Part shown: positions 18,231-28,498 of the stretch, piece after piece
Layout: every line of letters starts with the position of its first letter
Numbering within the stretch: the stretch's first letter is position 1
Assembly: GCA_016707895.1 (NCBI GenBank)
Contig: JADJGV010000001.1
Location: forward strand, 62,001-126,000
Source of the DNA: Myxococcales bacterium
GTDB taxonomy: Bacteria; Myxococcota_A; Polyangia; Haliangiales; Haliangiaceae
DNA length: 64,000 nt
Direction: 5' to 3'
The notes under the pieces: model-generated
The model's database searches: none
What the model was told of the DNA's origin: nothing
Seen by the model: the letters and a program-made list of their open reading frames with translations, nothing else
Program-made: the position numbers and the translations under genes

Positions 18231-19525
18231 CCCTTCGCTCGCGCCTGCGCGGCGCCGCCATCGCCACGTTCCTGGGCGCCGACGACGCGCGCCACGCCCT
18301 CGCCGACCTCAAGCGCCGGGTCACCCGCGCCGAGGCTGGCGTCGACTTCTACTTCGACCTCAGCGACCCCGCGAGCTACCTCGCGGCCCAGGCCGCCGAG
18401 CGGATGGCCGCGGCCTACCCGCTGCCGGTCCGGGTCCACGTGGTGTCGGGCCCGGCGGCCGACGTCGACCCGGCGCCGGCGCTGCGCGCGCTGCACGCGA
18501 TCCGCGACGCCCACGACGTGGCGACGCGCTGGGACGTCGAGTTCCCCGGCAAGAAGCCGCTCGAGCCCGGCACGCTCAAGCGCGCCCACCAGGTGCTGAT
18601 CAAGCCGCGCCCCGATCCCGAGCAGCTCGCCGTCGTGCTGGCGGTCGCCAAGGCGGTGTGGACCAACGATCAGAAGGAGCTGGTCGCGCTGACCGGCCAG
18701 CACGGCAACGAAGACCAGATGTCGGTCGCGCCGTACCTCGCGACCGCGTACGACCAGCTCCGCCGAGCCGGCTTCTACCAGGGCGCCGCGTTCGCCTACC
18801 GCGGCGAGTGGTACGGCGGCGTCGAGCGCCTGCCCTACCTCGAGGCGCGGCTGGCCGCCGACACCGGCGCCACGCCGAGCCGACCGCTGCTCGAGCGCCG
18901 CCCGGCCGGGCCGCCGCGCAAGCTGGCGCTGCCGGCGGGGCGCCCGACGCTGGAGCTGTGGTTCTCGTTCCGCTCGCCGTACTCGTACCTCGCGATCGCG
19001 CAGGTCGGCGCGATCGTGCGCGACCTCGACCTCGACCTGCGCCTGCGGCCGGTGCTGCCGCTGGTCGAGCGCGGCGCGCAGATGCCGCGCCTGAAGACGA
19101 TGTACATCGCCAAGGACGCGCACCGCGAGGCGCAGCGCCTGGGCATCCCGTTCGGCCACATCGCCGATCCGCTCGGCGCCGGCGCCCGCAACGCGGTCGC
19201 GATCATGCGCGCCGCCAACGCCGCGGGCCTCGGGCTGGCGTTCGCCGAGTCGGCGATGCGCGGCGTGTGGGCCGAGGCCCTCGACCTGGCCAGCTACGTC
19301 GATCTGCGCACGATCGTCGAGCGCGCCGGGCTGGGCTGGGACGCGGCGCGGGCCGCGCTGGCCGACGAGGCGTGGAAGACCGACGCCGCCGACGCGGCGG
19401 CCGACCTCAACGCCGCCGGGCTGTGGGGCGTGCCGAGCTTCCGCCTCGGCGACTACACCACCTGGGGCCAGGATCGCCTGCCGTACCTCGTCGACCGCGT
19501 CCTCGAGCACCGCCGCGCGGTGTGA
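18227..19525 (+). CDS. Tandem DsbA/HCCA-isomerase-like thioredoxin-fold protein
   Basis: 432 residues made of two thioredoxin-fold domains of the 2-hydroxychromene-2-carboxylate isomerase type. The first starts at about residue 38 (VDFYFDLSDPASYLAAQ) and the second at about 243 (LELWFSFRSPYSYLAIAQ). Both have the FxFxSPxSY entry where glutathione-linked family members keep Ser rather than CXXC. The second domain ends with GVPSFRLGDYTTWGQDRL, the classic family end. Single-domain relatives are about 200 residues, so this is a duplication/fusion. ATGA overlap with the acylase suggests one operon. Substrate unknown. Confidence 0.82.
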   Translation: MTLRSRLRGAAIATFLGADDARHALADLKRRVTRAEAGVDFYFDLSDPASYLAAQAAERMAAAYPLPVRVHVVSGPAADVDPAPALRALHAIRDAHDVATRWDVEFPGKKPLEPGTLKRAHQVLIKPRPDPEQLAVVLAVAKAVWTNDQKELVALTGQHGNEDQMSVAPYLATAYDQLRRAGFYQGAAFAYRGEWYGGVERLPYLEARLAADTGATPSRPLLERRPAGPPRKLALPAGRPTLELWFSFRSPYSYLAIAQVGAIVRDLDLDLRLRPVLPLVERGAQMPRLKTMYIAKDAHREAQRLGIPFGHIADPLGAGARNAVAIMRAANAAGLGLAFAESAMRGVWAEALDLASYVDLRTIVERAGLGWDAARAALADEAWKTDAADAAADLNAAGLWGVPSFRLGDYTTWGQDRLPYLVDRVLEHRRAV

Positions 19526-19565
19526 GCCGGATTCCAGGGGACTCGTCGCCGAGCCTCGCACCGCC

Positions 19566-20330
19566 TCACGCCAGCGGGCCCGGGCGCTCCCACAGGCTGG
19601 GCGCCGGGCCGCCGCGCTTCCAGCCGCCCTGCATGAGCCAGGTCTGGGGCGCTGCGGTCGGCATCGGCTCGAAGTCCTTCGGCCACGCGAACGGCACGCC
19701 ATCTCGCTCGGCCCAGCCGCCGAACGCGACGCCGCTGGCGTAGCGATCGAGCGGCGCCCGACGCTGCCCGAGGCCGGCGTGGTCCTCGCGGTGGCGGCGC
19801 CAGTTGTTGAGCACGTAGGCCAGCGCGTGGCGCGCCTGCCGCGGGCGAGTGATCGTCGTCGCGTGGTAGCGGTCGGTGAAGACGCGGCCGCGGCGCGGCA
19901 CACCGGCGGCGATGGTGACCGCGCGGTTCAGCCGCTTCGCGGCTGAGACGCACAGCGCGCGGACGCCGTTGGCCAGCGCGCGGCGGTCCGCCGCCTCGCA
20001 GAGCAGGTGGATGTGGTGGCGCTGGATCGACAGGTGGACGACGCGGAAGTCGGCGCGCCCGACCAGCGCGATCATCGCCGCGCGCACGGCCGCGTACGCC
20101 TGAGGTCGGCGCAGCCGCCCGATCTGTTGCGTGACGCGCAGGACGACGTGCACCGGCAGGCGGCGATCGTGGAACGGCCGCGTCCGGTGCTTGCCGCGGA
20201 TCCGGCCCCGCAGCGTCCGCTTGCGCCCGGCGCCGGCGCGCCTGCCCCCATGGCCGGTCGCGTTGCCCGCGCGCTGCGGCGCTCCCTCGGTCCCCGGCAA
20301 CCCCAGCTGCTTCGCCCGCTTCGCCGTCAT
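19566..20330 (-). CDS. REP-associated tyrosine transposase (RAYT, Y1/HUH family)
   Basis: 254 residues. A basic N-terminus with GGRRAGAGRKR precedes the Y1 transposase domain, with HUH motif HHIHLL in VVHLSIQRHHIHLLCEA and the catalytic-Tyr region in HALAYVLNNWRRH. These single-copy IS200-like proteins are domesticated transposases that process REP palindromes. The gene is full length and its key residues are present. No cluster of REP-type hairpins was found next to it. Its upstream A/T-rich palindrome is listed separately. The tail after the Y1 domain (about 60 residues) is seen in related myxobacterial-type proteins. Confidence 0.87.
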   Translation of the reverse strand: MTAKRAKQLGLPGTEGAPQRAGNATGHGGRRAGAGRKRTLRGRIRGKHRTRPFHDRRLPVHVVLRVTQQIGRLRRPQAYAAVRAAMIALVGRADFRVVHLSIQRHHIHLLCEAADRRALANGVRALCVSAAKRLNRAVTIAAGVPRRGRVFTDRYHATTITRPRQARHALAYVLNNWRRHREDHAGLGQRRAPLDRYASGVAFGGWAERDGVPFAWPKDFEPMPTAAPQTWLMQGGWKRGGPAPSLWERPGPLA

Positions 20331-20350
20331 CTTGATTGGGCCAATATAAC
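20331..20350 (-). promoter_or_regulatory. AT-rich palindrome upstream of the RAYT gene
   Basis: ATTGGGCCAAT (20335-20345) is an interrupted palindrome directly before the RAYT start, followed on the minus-strand upstream side by TTATATT. In this GC-rich setting it is a good promoter/operator candidate, or a short recognition hairpin for the transposase itself. Confidence 0.4.
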
Positions 20351-20694
20351 ACCGACGGCGGCGTCGTCAAGGGCCGAGGAAGATTCAGTGGCTCGGACAG
20401 TGAGCACGACGCGGGTCCGCGATCGAGGCCCGGGAGGCGGCCACCTCCCGGAGCGCGGTGGCGTTGACGGCGGTGGTGGACACCCGCGCCTGGCAGCTCG
20501 CCGGCAGGGCCCGCATCGCGAACGTCGCGCGGTTGCCCACACCGCCTTGAAGAACGGCGCGGCGGGGGCCGCGATCCGCCCGCGGTCCCCGGGGCCTCAG
20601 CGACCGCTTGGACTCGCCGTGCTGCGCCCCCTGCGACCGGTGCGACGCGGGTGCGGCGCTGGCGGCCGATCGCGATCTGCTGTAGGCACGAGCG
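20351..20694. other. Non-coding stretch, no gene seen
   Basis: Between the RAYT promoter and the M14 peptidase gene I see no convincing reading frame, RNA gene or terminator. A minus-strand frame through the region (about 20385-20600) has a fairly protein-like stretch but neither start context nor family resemblance. Confidence 0.4.
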
Positions 20695-22458
20695 ATGCGC
20701 CGCTGGCTGTGCCTCGCCGTCCTCACCGCCGCCTGCACCCACCACGCCGCGGTGGCGCGCGACCTCGCCAGCACCAGCGAGCGCTCGGGCTGGCTCGCCA
20801 CCGGCCGCCACGCCGAGGCGGTGCGGCTGTGCCGCGACTTCGCGCTGGCCTACCCGGCCGCGGCCCGCTGCGAGACGTTCGGCGCGTCGGCCACCGGCCG
20901 CGAGCTGGTGGCGCTGGTGCTGTCGCGCCACGGCTTCGACCCCGCCGCCGACGCCCGCGCCGGGCGGCCGGTGCTGCTGGTCCTCGCCGGCATCCACGCC
21001 GGCGAGATCGAGGGCAAGGACGCCGGCTTCTGGCTGGCCCGCGACCTGGTCACCGGCGCCGCGCTGCCGCCGCTGCTCGACGCCGCGACCGTCGTGTTCG
21101 TGCCGATCTTCAACGTCGACGGCCACGAGCGGTTCGGCGCGAACAACCGCCCCAACCAGCGCGGCCCCGAGGAGATGGGCTTCCGCACCAACGCCGCCGG
21201 GCTCAACCTCAACCGCGACTTCGTCAAGGTCGACACCCCGGAGATGGCGGCGCTGCTCGGCCTGTGGCGCCGCTGGGACCCGACGGTGTTCGTCGACCTG
21301 CACACCACCGACGGCGCCAAGTTCGAGCACGACGTCGCGGTGATGGTCGCGCCCAAGGCCAGCCGCGGCGACGACCTCGAGGCCGCCGGCCGCGCGCTGC
21401 AGGACGCCGTGATCGAGCGCGTGACCGCCGCCGGCCACCTGCCGCTGGCGTTCTACCCGTCGTTCGACGTGGACGACGATCCGGCGTCGGGGTTCACCGA
21501 CGGCGACGCGCCGCCGCGCTTCTCGCAGGCCTACGCGACGACCCGCAACCGGCTGGGCATCCTGGTCGAGACCCACTCGTGGCGGACCTACCCCGAGCGG
21601 GTCGCCGCGACCCGCCACGTCCTCGAGGCGGTGTTCGCCGAGGCCATCACCCGCGGCCGGCGCTGGCGCGACGTCGAGGCGGCGGCCGACGCCGCGGATC
21701 ACGGCGTGGCGGGCGACGACCTCGTGCTGATGTCGCGCGGCGATCCGGCAGCGCCGCGCACGATCGACTTCCGCGGCTACCGCTACCAGCGCGTGCCGTC
21801 GGAGGTGTCGGGCGGCACCTGGACCCAGTACGACGAGACCCAGCCGGAGGTGTGGCGCGTGCCGCTGCGCGACCACCCGGTGCCGGCGCTGACCTTGCGC
21901 GCGCCGGGCGCCGGCTACGTGGTCGACGGCGGCTACGCGGCGGCGATCGCGCCGCGCCTCGACGCCCACGGCCTGCGCTACCAGCGGGTCGCCGACGACG
22001 CCGACCTCGACGCCGAGGTGTGGCGGATCGATCGCCCGACGTTCGGCAAGACCTTCGAGGGCCGCACCGCCGCGACGATCACCGGCGCCTGGGCCCGCGA
22101 GCGGCGGCGCGCGGTGCGCGGCGCGATCTTCGTGCCGGTGGCCCAGCCCGGGGCCCGGCTCGTGCTCCACCTGTTCGAGCCGAAGGCGCCCGACGCGCTG
22201 GTGGCGTGGGGCCTGTTCAACGCCGCGCTCGAGCAGAAGGAGTACATGGAGCCGTACGTCGCCGAGGAGCTCGCGCGCGGCCTGCTGCAGGATGCGGCGA
22301 TCGCCGCCGCCTTCGCCGAGGCGCTGAAGGATCCGGCGTTCGCCGCCGATCCGGCCCGGCGGCTCGACTGGTTCTACCGCCGCAGCGCGGCGTGGGACGA
22401 GCGCATGGGCCTGGTGCCGGTGTTCCGCGTCGACGTCGCGCCGCCGCTGGCGAAGTAG
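20695..22458 (+). CDS. M14-family zinc carboxypeptidase, lipoprotein
   Basis: 587 residues with lipoprotein signal MRRWLCLAVLTAAC. The M14 catalytic domain follows: zinc ligands H101 and E104 (HAGEIEGKD) and H203 (DLHTTDG), plus the substrate-binding LNLNRDF motif. After residue about 330 comes a beta-rich C-terminal half with no clear family. M14 enzymes trim C-terminal residues from peptides or peptidoglycan stem peptides; the lipoprotein anchor places it in the envelope. High confidence on the family, low on substrate. Confidence 0.9.
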   Translation: MRRWLCLAVLTAACTHHAAVARDLASTSERSGWLATGRHAEAVRLCRDFALAYPAAARCETFGASATGRELVALVLSRHGFDPAADARAGRPVLLVLAGIHAGEIEGKDAGFWLARDLVTGAALPPLLDAATVVFVPIFNVDGHERFGANNRPNQRGPEEMGFRTNAAGLNLNRDFVKVDTPEMAALLGLWRRWDPTVFVDLHTTDGAKFEHDVAVMVAPKASRGDDLEAAGRALQDAVIERVTAAGHLPLAFYPSFDVDDDPASGFTDGDAPPRFSQAYATTRNRLGILVETHSWRTYPERVAATRHVLEAVFAEAITRGRRWRDVEAAADAADHGVAGDDLVLMSRGDPAAPRTIDFRGYRYQRVPSEVSGGTWTQYDETQPEVWRVPLRDHPVPALTLRAPGAGYVVDGGYAAAIAPRLDAHGLRYQRVADDADLDAEVWRIDRPTFGKTFEGRTAATITGAWARERRRAVRGAIFVPVAQPGARLVLHLFEPKAPDALVAWGLFNAALEQKEYMEPYVAEELARGLLQDAAIAAAFAEALKDPAFAADPARRLDWFYRRSAAWDERMGLVPVFRVDVAPPLAK

Positions 22459-22462
22459 CCGG

Positions 22463-24430
22463 TCACGGCCGCGCCGCGAACCGGCGATGGCGGCGCCGCC
22501 ACAGCGTCAGCGCCAGCGCGATCAGCGCGAGCCCGGCGACGCCACCGCCGATCAGCGCCGGCCACGGCGCGCGGTGGCGCGGCAGGTAGCGCCGGGCCCG
22601 CGCGAAGTCGGGGGCCGGGCAGTCGATGCCGAAGTCGAACGACACCGCGGCGGGGCCGGTGCGGACGTAGCGCCGCCACAGCCGCTGCTCGCGCTCGGGG
22701 TCGGTGGTGTGCACGTACTTCGCCGCCTGGCACAGCGCCATCGCGTAGGCCTGCGAGCGGCGCGGCAGCCGATCGGCGGCCGCCTCGGCGAGGTCGGCGG
22801 CCAGGTGGCGGTAGTGGTAGCGGCGCGGGCTGGCCGGCGCGCTGGCGACGAAGCGCCCGGCCTCGGCCGCGCTGTCGGGGCCGAGGCGCTCGACCCGGAT
22901 CACCTCGTGGCCGTTGTCGACGTCGGGATCGGGGTCGGTGTCGTCGACCCAGTCCCAGCGCGCGTCGGGATCGTACTGCGCGCCGTACAGCTCCCAGTCG
23001 GGCGCGGCCGCGGTGCCGAGGATCTCCAGGCCGTCCTGCCGCGCGAACAATGACGCGGTGTACAGGAGCTCGGCCTGCGCGATCGGATCGTCGGTGCGCG
23101 CCAGCGCCGACCGCGCCGCGGCGTAGGCCATCGCTGGGGCCCGCGCGCTGGCCGGCAGGTACGCCATGGCCTCGGCGTAGCGGCCGGCGCGCATCATCCG
23201 CCGGCCGAGGATCGCCGCCAGCACGTCGGGGTCCATCGCGAACGTGTCGTGCTCGGCCGGCGCCTCGACGTCGAGGCCGCGCACGAACTGGCGCAGCTCG
23301 TCGATCGTCAGCACCCGCTCGGCGACGTACGCGACGTCGCTGGCGTAGGTGCCGTGCGAGCCCCACAGGTGCGCCATCGCGTCGGGCCAGCGGCCGTCGG
23401 CCAGCGCCACCAGCGCGCGCTCGCCGCGCACCCGATCGACGCGCTGCGGGTCCCAGCACGCGTCGTAGCCGCCGTCCTGATCGCACGCGCCCTCGCGATC
23501 GGCGTAGCCCTGCTCGGCCGCCGCCAGCGCGCGATCGGCCGCCGCGTGATCGCCCGCGCGCAGCGCCAGCTTGCCGCGCACCCAGCTGGCCAGCGGGCTG
23601 GCGCCGGCGCGGGCGACCAGCGCGGCCGCGCGGTCCCACGCGCCCTCCTGGTACGCGATCGCCGCCAGCCGCTCGGGCGCGGCGATCCGCGGCGCGGCCA
23701 GGAGCGCCTGCCACACCCGCGCCGCGTCGGCGTCGGTCAGCTCGGCGCGCCGGGTCGCCAGGTAGGTCGCGACCAGCGCCTGGCCGATCGGGTCGGCGAT
23801 CAGCGCGGCCTCGGCGCCGTCGGCGATCGCCGCGCGCGCGACGATCAACAGCGACGGCGCGCCGTCGGGGTGGCCCAGCGCGGCCTGCTCGGCGTAGAGC
23901 TTCACCGCGGTCACGCGGTCACCGTGGGCGAGGTGCAGCCGCGCCTCCTGGCCCAGGCTCGACGCGGCCAGGCCGGCGTCGTCGGCGAAGCCGGCGTCGA
24001 CCAGCGCGCGCACCTGCCGGTACGAGGCGGCGGCCTCGGGCCAGCCGTGGGTGCGGCCGAGCATGTACGCCGCCCAGGTCGACCGGTGCTGCCGCTCGGT
24101 GGCCGGCAGCGCCAGCACCCCGGCGTAGTCGCCGGCCTGGTAGCGGCGGCGCTCCTCGCTGCCGGCGTCGTCGACCTCGACCGGCGCGTCGCCCACCACC
24201 TGGTACGGCCGCGGCGGCGTCACCAGCTCGCCGGCCTCGACCAGGAACCTGCCCTCGGGCAGCTCGGCCAGCGCCCGGCCGCGATCGCCGAGCAGCGAGC
24301 TCGGGAAGTCGGGGCCGCACGCGGTCGCCGGGCGCTCGGGGGCGAGCGCGGCGGCCAGCGCGATCGCCAGCCCGATCCCCGCCCCGCGCCATCGTCCACG
24401 TCGCGTCGCTGGAGCGCACCCCGGTTGCAC
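22463..24430 (-). CDS. Large envelope protein with helical repeats and C-terminal anchor
   Basis: 655 residues. It has an N-terminal signal segment (GAGIGLAIALAAALAPERP), a cysteine at CGPDF, and a long Ala-rich helical body resembling degenerate tetratricopeptide repeats. The C-terminus is one membrane helix (about 627-645, GGGVAGLALIALALTLW) followed by RRRHRRFAARP. This end resembles MYXO-CTERM-like sorting tails (helix plus Arg cluster), although the usual Gly-Cys before the helix is absent. No function can be assigned. It converges with the M14 gene 4 bases apart. Confidence 0.7.
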   Translation of the reverse strand: MQPGCAPATRRGRWRGAGIGLAIALAAALAPERPATACGPDFPSSLLGDRGRALAELPEGRFLVEAGELVTPPRPYQVVGDAPVEVDDAGSEERRRYQAGDYAGVLALPATERQHRSTWAAYMLGRTHGWPEAAASYRQVRALVDAGFADDAGLAASSLGQEARLHLAHGDRVTAVKLYAEQAALGHPDGAPSLLIVARAAIADGAEAALIADPIGQALVATYLATRRAELTDADAARVWQALLAAPRIAAPERLAAIAYQEGAWDRAAALVARAGASPLASWVRGKLALRAGDHAAADRALAAAEQGYADREGACDQDGGYDACWDPQRVDRVRGERALVALADGRWPDAMAHLWGSHGTYASDVAYVAERVLTIDELRQFVRGLDVEAPAEHDTFAMDPDVLAAILGRRMMRAGRYAEAMAYLPASARAPAMAYAAARSALARTDDPIAQAELLYTASLFARQDGLEILGTAAAPDWELYGAQYDPDARWDWVDDTDPDPDVDNGHEVIRVERLGPDSAAEAGRFVASAPASPRRYHYRHLAADLAEAAADRLPRRSQAYAMALCQAAKYVHTTDPEREQRLWRRYVRTGPAAVSFDFGIDCPAPDFARARRYLPRHRAPWPALIGGGVAGLALIALALTLWRRRHRRFAARP

Positions 24431-24474
24431 GATCGCGCCAACGCGCGACCGGCGGCCGCTATTTCACGCCACCG

Positions 24475-25136
24475 TCACGCCGCGAACGTGGCCTGGTGCC
24501 AGGCGCACAGCGGCGCCAGCCCGTCGAACACCACGTCGGCGCCGGCGGCCTCGAGCGTGGCCCGATCGTCGGCGCCGGTGGTGACCGCCACGACCCGGGC
24601 GCCGCACGCGCGCGCCGCGGCGACGTCGTGGACGGTGTCGCCGACCACCACCGCGGTGTCGCCGGCGCCGATGCCGCTCTTGGCGATCGCGACCGCCACC
24701 AGCTCGGCGCGATCGGTCGAGTCGCAGCCGTAGCCGCCGAAGCCGAAGTGGTGGGCCAGGCCGGCGGTCTCGAGCTTGGCCCGGGCGCCGGCGGCGACGT
24801 TGCCGGTGGCCACGCCGAGCCGCACCTCGGGCCGCGCGCCCAGCCACGCCAGCACCCGATCGGCGTCGGGCAGCACCCGCAGGCTGCCCGGCAGGTCGCG
24901 GCCCAGGTGGGCCAGGTAGTCGTCGAGGATCGCGTCGATCTCGCCGGGCCGGGGCTCGCGATCGAGCGCACGGACGATCAGCTGGCGCACGATCCAGCCG
25001 TCGGTGCGGCCGCCGAACGCGAGGCCGCGCGCGGCGTCCTCGACGCCGTAGCGCTCGCGCATCACCGCGGCCAGGGCCCGGGCCCCGGCGCCGCCGGCGC
25101 GCACCAGCGTGCCATCGATGTCGAACAGGTACGCGA

Positions 25137-25140
<4 letters not shown>
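24475..25140 (-). CDS. HAD-family phosphatase (phosphoglycolate phosphatase-like)
   Basis: 221 residues from GTG 25140. HAD motif I is FDIDGTLVRAGG near residues 6-17, motif II is near VATGN, the Lys of motif III is in SGIGAGD context, and motif IV is VVVGDTVHDVAAA. The alpha-helical C1 cap places it in subclass I with phosphoglycolate and related phosphatases. The substrate cannot be fixed from the sequence. The GTG start overlaps the upstream protease stop (GTGA), so the two are likely translated together. Confidence 0.88.
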
Positions 25141-26198
<1,058 letters not shown>

Positions 26199-26256
26199 CT
26201 GACTATCCTAGCACCGTCGCGGCGGCCAGCACCCGACGGCCCGAGCGGCGCCCAGA

Positions 26257-28005
26257 TCACGCCAGGGCCGCGCCGACCACCCGGGCCAGGCCCAGCCAGC
26301 TCGGCGCCAGCTCGTGGCGGATCATCTGCCGCGCCACCGGCACCGCGCGCGGGTTGCCGGTGAACCACAGCGGCCGCGGCCGCACCACCAGCGGCCCGCG
26401 CAGGATCGCCTTGTCGATGTTCTCGATCATGTAGGTGTTGTGCACCCAGCCCAGCCCGCTCTGGATGTCGCGCAGCGTCGCCGACGGGTGGCCGCCCCAC
26501 GGCAGCGAGCCGACGCCGTAGCCCAGCGCCGGCCAGTGGTTGACCGCGACCGTGCCGTAGCGCAGGTCGGTGATCGCCCGCTCGATCGCCGGCGCCACGC
26601 CGGGGTCGCGCTCGAGGCCGGGCGCGACGAACAGCGCCGCGTTGAGCGTGCCCCACAGCCGGTCGTTGCAGAACCCGGTGGCGGCGGCCAGGAACTCGAT
26701 CGGATCGCCGACCGGCAGCACCACGTCGGACACCATCGCGCAGAACGGCTCGACGGTGAACACCGGCTCGGCCGCGGCCGGATCGAGGCCACGGACGATC
26801 GTCCACGGCAGCTCGCCGGCGCCCGCGCCGCCCGGGATCACCAGGTCGCGGCCGGCGGTCAGCCGGGCGTAGCGCTCGAACGCGCCCGGGTAGTACGCGG
26901 CGCGCGGCGGGGTCGCCGCCAGCTCGCGCGCGACCAGCCCCCAGAACGCGTCGTGCTGGGCCCAGCCGTGGCCGGTGATCACCACCTTGGCGGCGTTGCA
27001 GTTGAACGACGCGTTGTTGGTGATCATCGTCGCCAGGTTGGCGGCCATGAACGCCAGCTCGCCGTCGGCATAGTCGGCCGGCACGATCGCCACCGGGCTG
27101 ACGTTGCCCAGCTCGCTCGAGATCGGCTTGGTCAGCAGCGGCTCGCCGCTGGCCTGGCGCTGCGCGCGCGCCGGCCCCGGCGGCCCCCAGACGATCCGAT
27201 CGTGGGTCTGATCGGAGCCGGTGATGTGGACGTCGTCGACGGATGGGTGCTCGACCAGGTACTGCCCGACGTCGGCGCCGCCGTAGACGATCCGCAGGTA
27301 GCCGGCGTCGACCAGCGGCGCTAGCGCCCGCTCGAGGATCGGCCCGGCCCACTCGTTGACCGGGTTCATCTTGAGCAGCGCGACGAAGCCCTCGACGAAC
27401 AGCTTCGACAGCACGTCCATCGGCGGGATCGACGAGACGTTGCCGGCGCCGAGGATCAACGACACGCCGCCCTCGGGATCGCGCTGGCGGTAGAAGCCGG
27501 CCTGGCGCCGCGCGGCGTCGGCGCGGGTCACGCCCGGCGCCAGGAGCACGCTGCCCTTGAAGCCCAGGAACGCCATCCGATCGAGGTTCGACACCGGGAA
27601 CGCCTCGATCTCGACCCGGCCGTCGCCCCGGGTCACGCCGCCGGTGCCCAGCGGCGGTCGGCCGCTCCGGGCGATCGCCTCGAGGCTGTCGCCCAGCAGC
27701 CGGGCCAGGCGCAAGGTCGGCAGCGGCCCGGCGATCCACTCCTCGGCCTGGTACGCGCCGGTCAGGCGCTTGGCCTTGCACCCGGTCGCGACCCAGGCCT
27801 CGGCGCAGTCGGCGATGCGCGGCATGCACGCCCGCACCAGCGCCGCCTTCGCGGCCGGCGCCAGCCGCGCGAACGGCCGCGCGCGATCGCGCAAGGTCGC
27901 CAGCGCCGCGTCGAGGCGGGCGCGCTCGGTGGGCAGCGCGCTGGCCATCGGCGGGATGGGCGCCGCGTCGTGCTGCGGGCGGGAGGGCGCGATCGGGGAG
28001 GCCAT
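26257..28005 (-). CDS. Aldehyde dehydrogenase-family protein
   Basis: 582 residues, longer than the usual 480-500. The ALDH core is clear: NAD-site wording VHITGSDQTHDR, general base E298 (ISSELGNVSP), and nucleophile C336 (NNASFNCNAAKVV). Extra sequence is found before residue 130 and around the end (WFTGNPRAVP). The substrate pocket cannot be judged. The ATG at 28005 was taken; a second in-frame ATG is 19 codons later and would remove a Pro-rich leader. It diverges from yhbY over a 51-base gap. Confidence 0.85.
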   Translation of the reverse strand: MASPIAPSRPQHDAAPIPPMASALPTERARLDAALATLRDRARPFARLAPAAKAALVRACMPRIADCAEAWVATGCKAKRLTGAYQAEEWIAGPLPTLRLARLLGDSLEAIARSGRPPLGTGGVTRGDGRVEIEAFPVSNLDRMAFLGFKGSVLLAPGVTRADAARRQAGFYRQRDPEGGVSLILGAGNVSSIPPMDVLSKLFVEGFVALLKMNPVNEWAGPILERALAPLVDAGYLRIVYGGADVGQYLVEHPSVDDVHITGSDQTHDRIVWGPPGPARAQRQASGEPLLTKPISSELGNVSPVAIVPADYADGELAFMAANLATMITNNASFNCNAAKVVITGHGWAQHDAFWGLVARELAATPPRAAYYPGAFERYARLTAGRDLVIPGGAGAGELPWTIVRGLDPAAAEPVFTVEPFCAMVSDVVLPVGDPIEFLAAATGFCNDRLWGTLNAALFVAPGLERDPGVAPAIERAITDLRYGTVAVNHWPALGYGVGSLPWGGHPSATLRDIQSGLGWVHNTYMIENIDKAILRGPLVVRPRPLWFTGNPRAVPVARQMIRHELAPSWLGLARVVGAALA

Positions 28006-28056
28006 GGCGCACTCTACCGCGGCAGCGTCGGCGCCGACCTGTGGTACTCACCGGCG

Positions 28057-28380
28057 ATGTCCCTGACTGGTAAGCAACGCCGCCACCTCCGCGCCCTCGG
28101 CCACGAGCTCGCGCCGGTCGCCCAGGTGGGCAAGGGTGGCGTGTCCGCCGCAGTGATCGCGGCGGTCGATCGCGCCCTCGCCGATCACGAGCTGGTGAAG
28201 ATCAAGCTGCTCGAGAGCCTCGACGTCGACCGCGAGGAGGCCGCCGGCCTGCTCGCCACCGGCACCCGCGCCGAGGTGGCCCAGGTGCTCGGCCGCACCG
28301 TGCTGCTGTACCGGCCCGACCCCGACGAGCCGCGCATCAAGCTGCCCAAGGCGGCCCGCGCAGATGTTAACCGGGACTGA
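28057..28380 (+). CDS. yhbY: YhbY-type CRM-domain RNA-binding protein
   Basis: 107 residues, typical size. The CRM fold is recognisable: LTGKQRRHLRALGHELAPV at the start, then the GKGG loop (QVGKGGVS), KIKLLES and GRTVLLYRP. YhbY associates with the precursor of the large ribosomal subunit and assists its assembly. It stands alone here between a divergent ALDH gene and the polyphosphate gene group. Confidence 0.92.
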   Translation: MSLTGKQRRHLRALGHELAPVAQVGKGGVSAAVIAAVDRALADHELVKIKLLESLDVDREEAAGLLATGTRAEVAQVLGRTVLLYRPDPDEPRIKLPKAARADVNRD

Positions 28381-28498
28381 ACCGACGCCGGCGAACTGCA
28401 CGAAGTTTGCACAGCGCACGACGACGCGCACCCCGGCCACGCGGTCGTGGCTTCGGAGCGACGGACTGTGACATCATCGTCCCACGTCCGTCGCCGTC

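Noticed and set aside
20385..20801. Minus-strand frame of 138 residues before the M14 gene
   Set aside because: Overlaps the M14 start and signal peptide and has no start context; only part looks protein-like.
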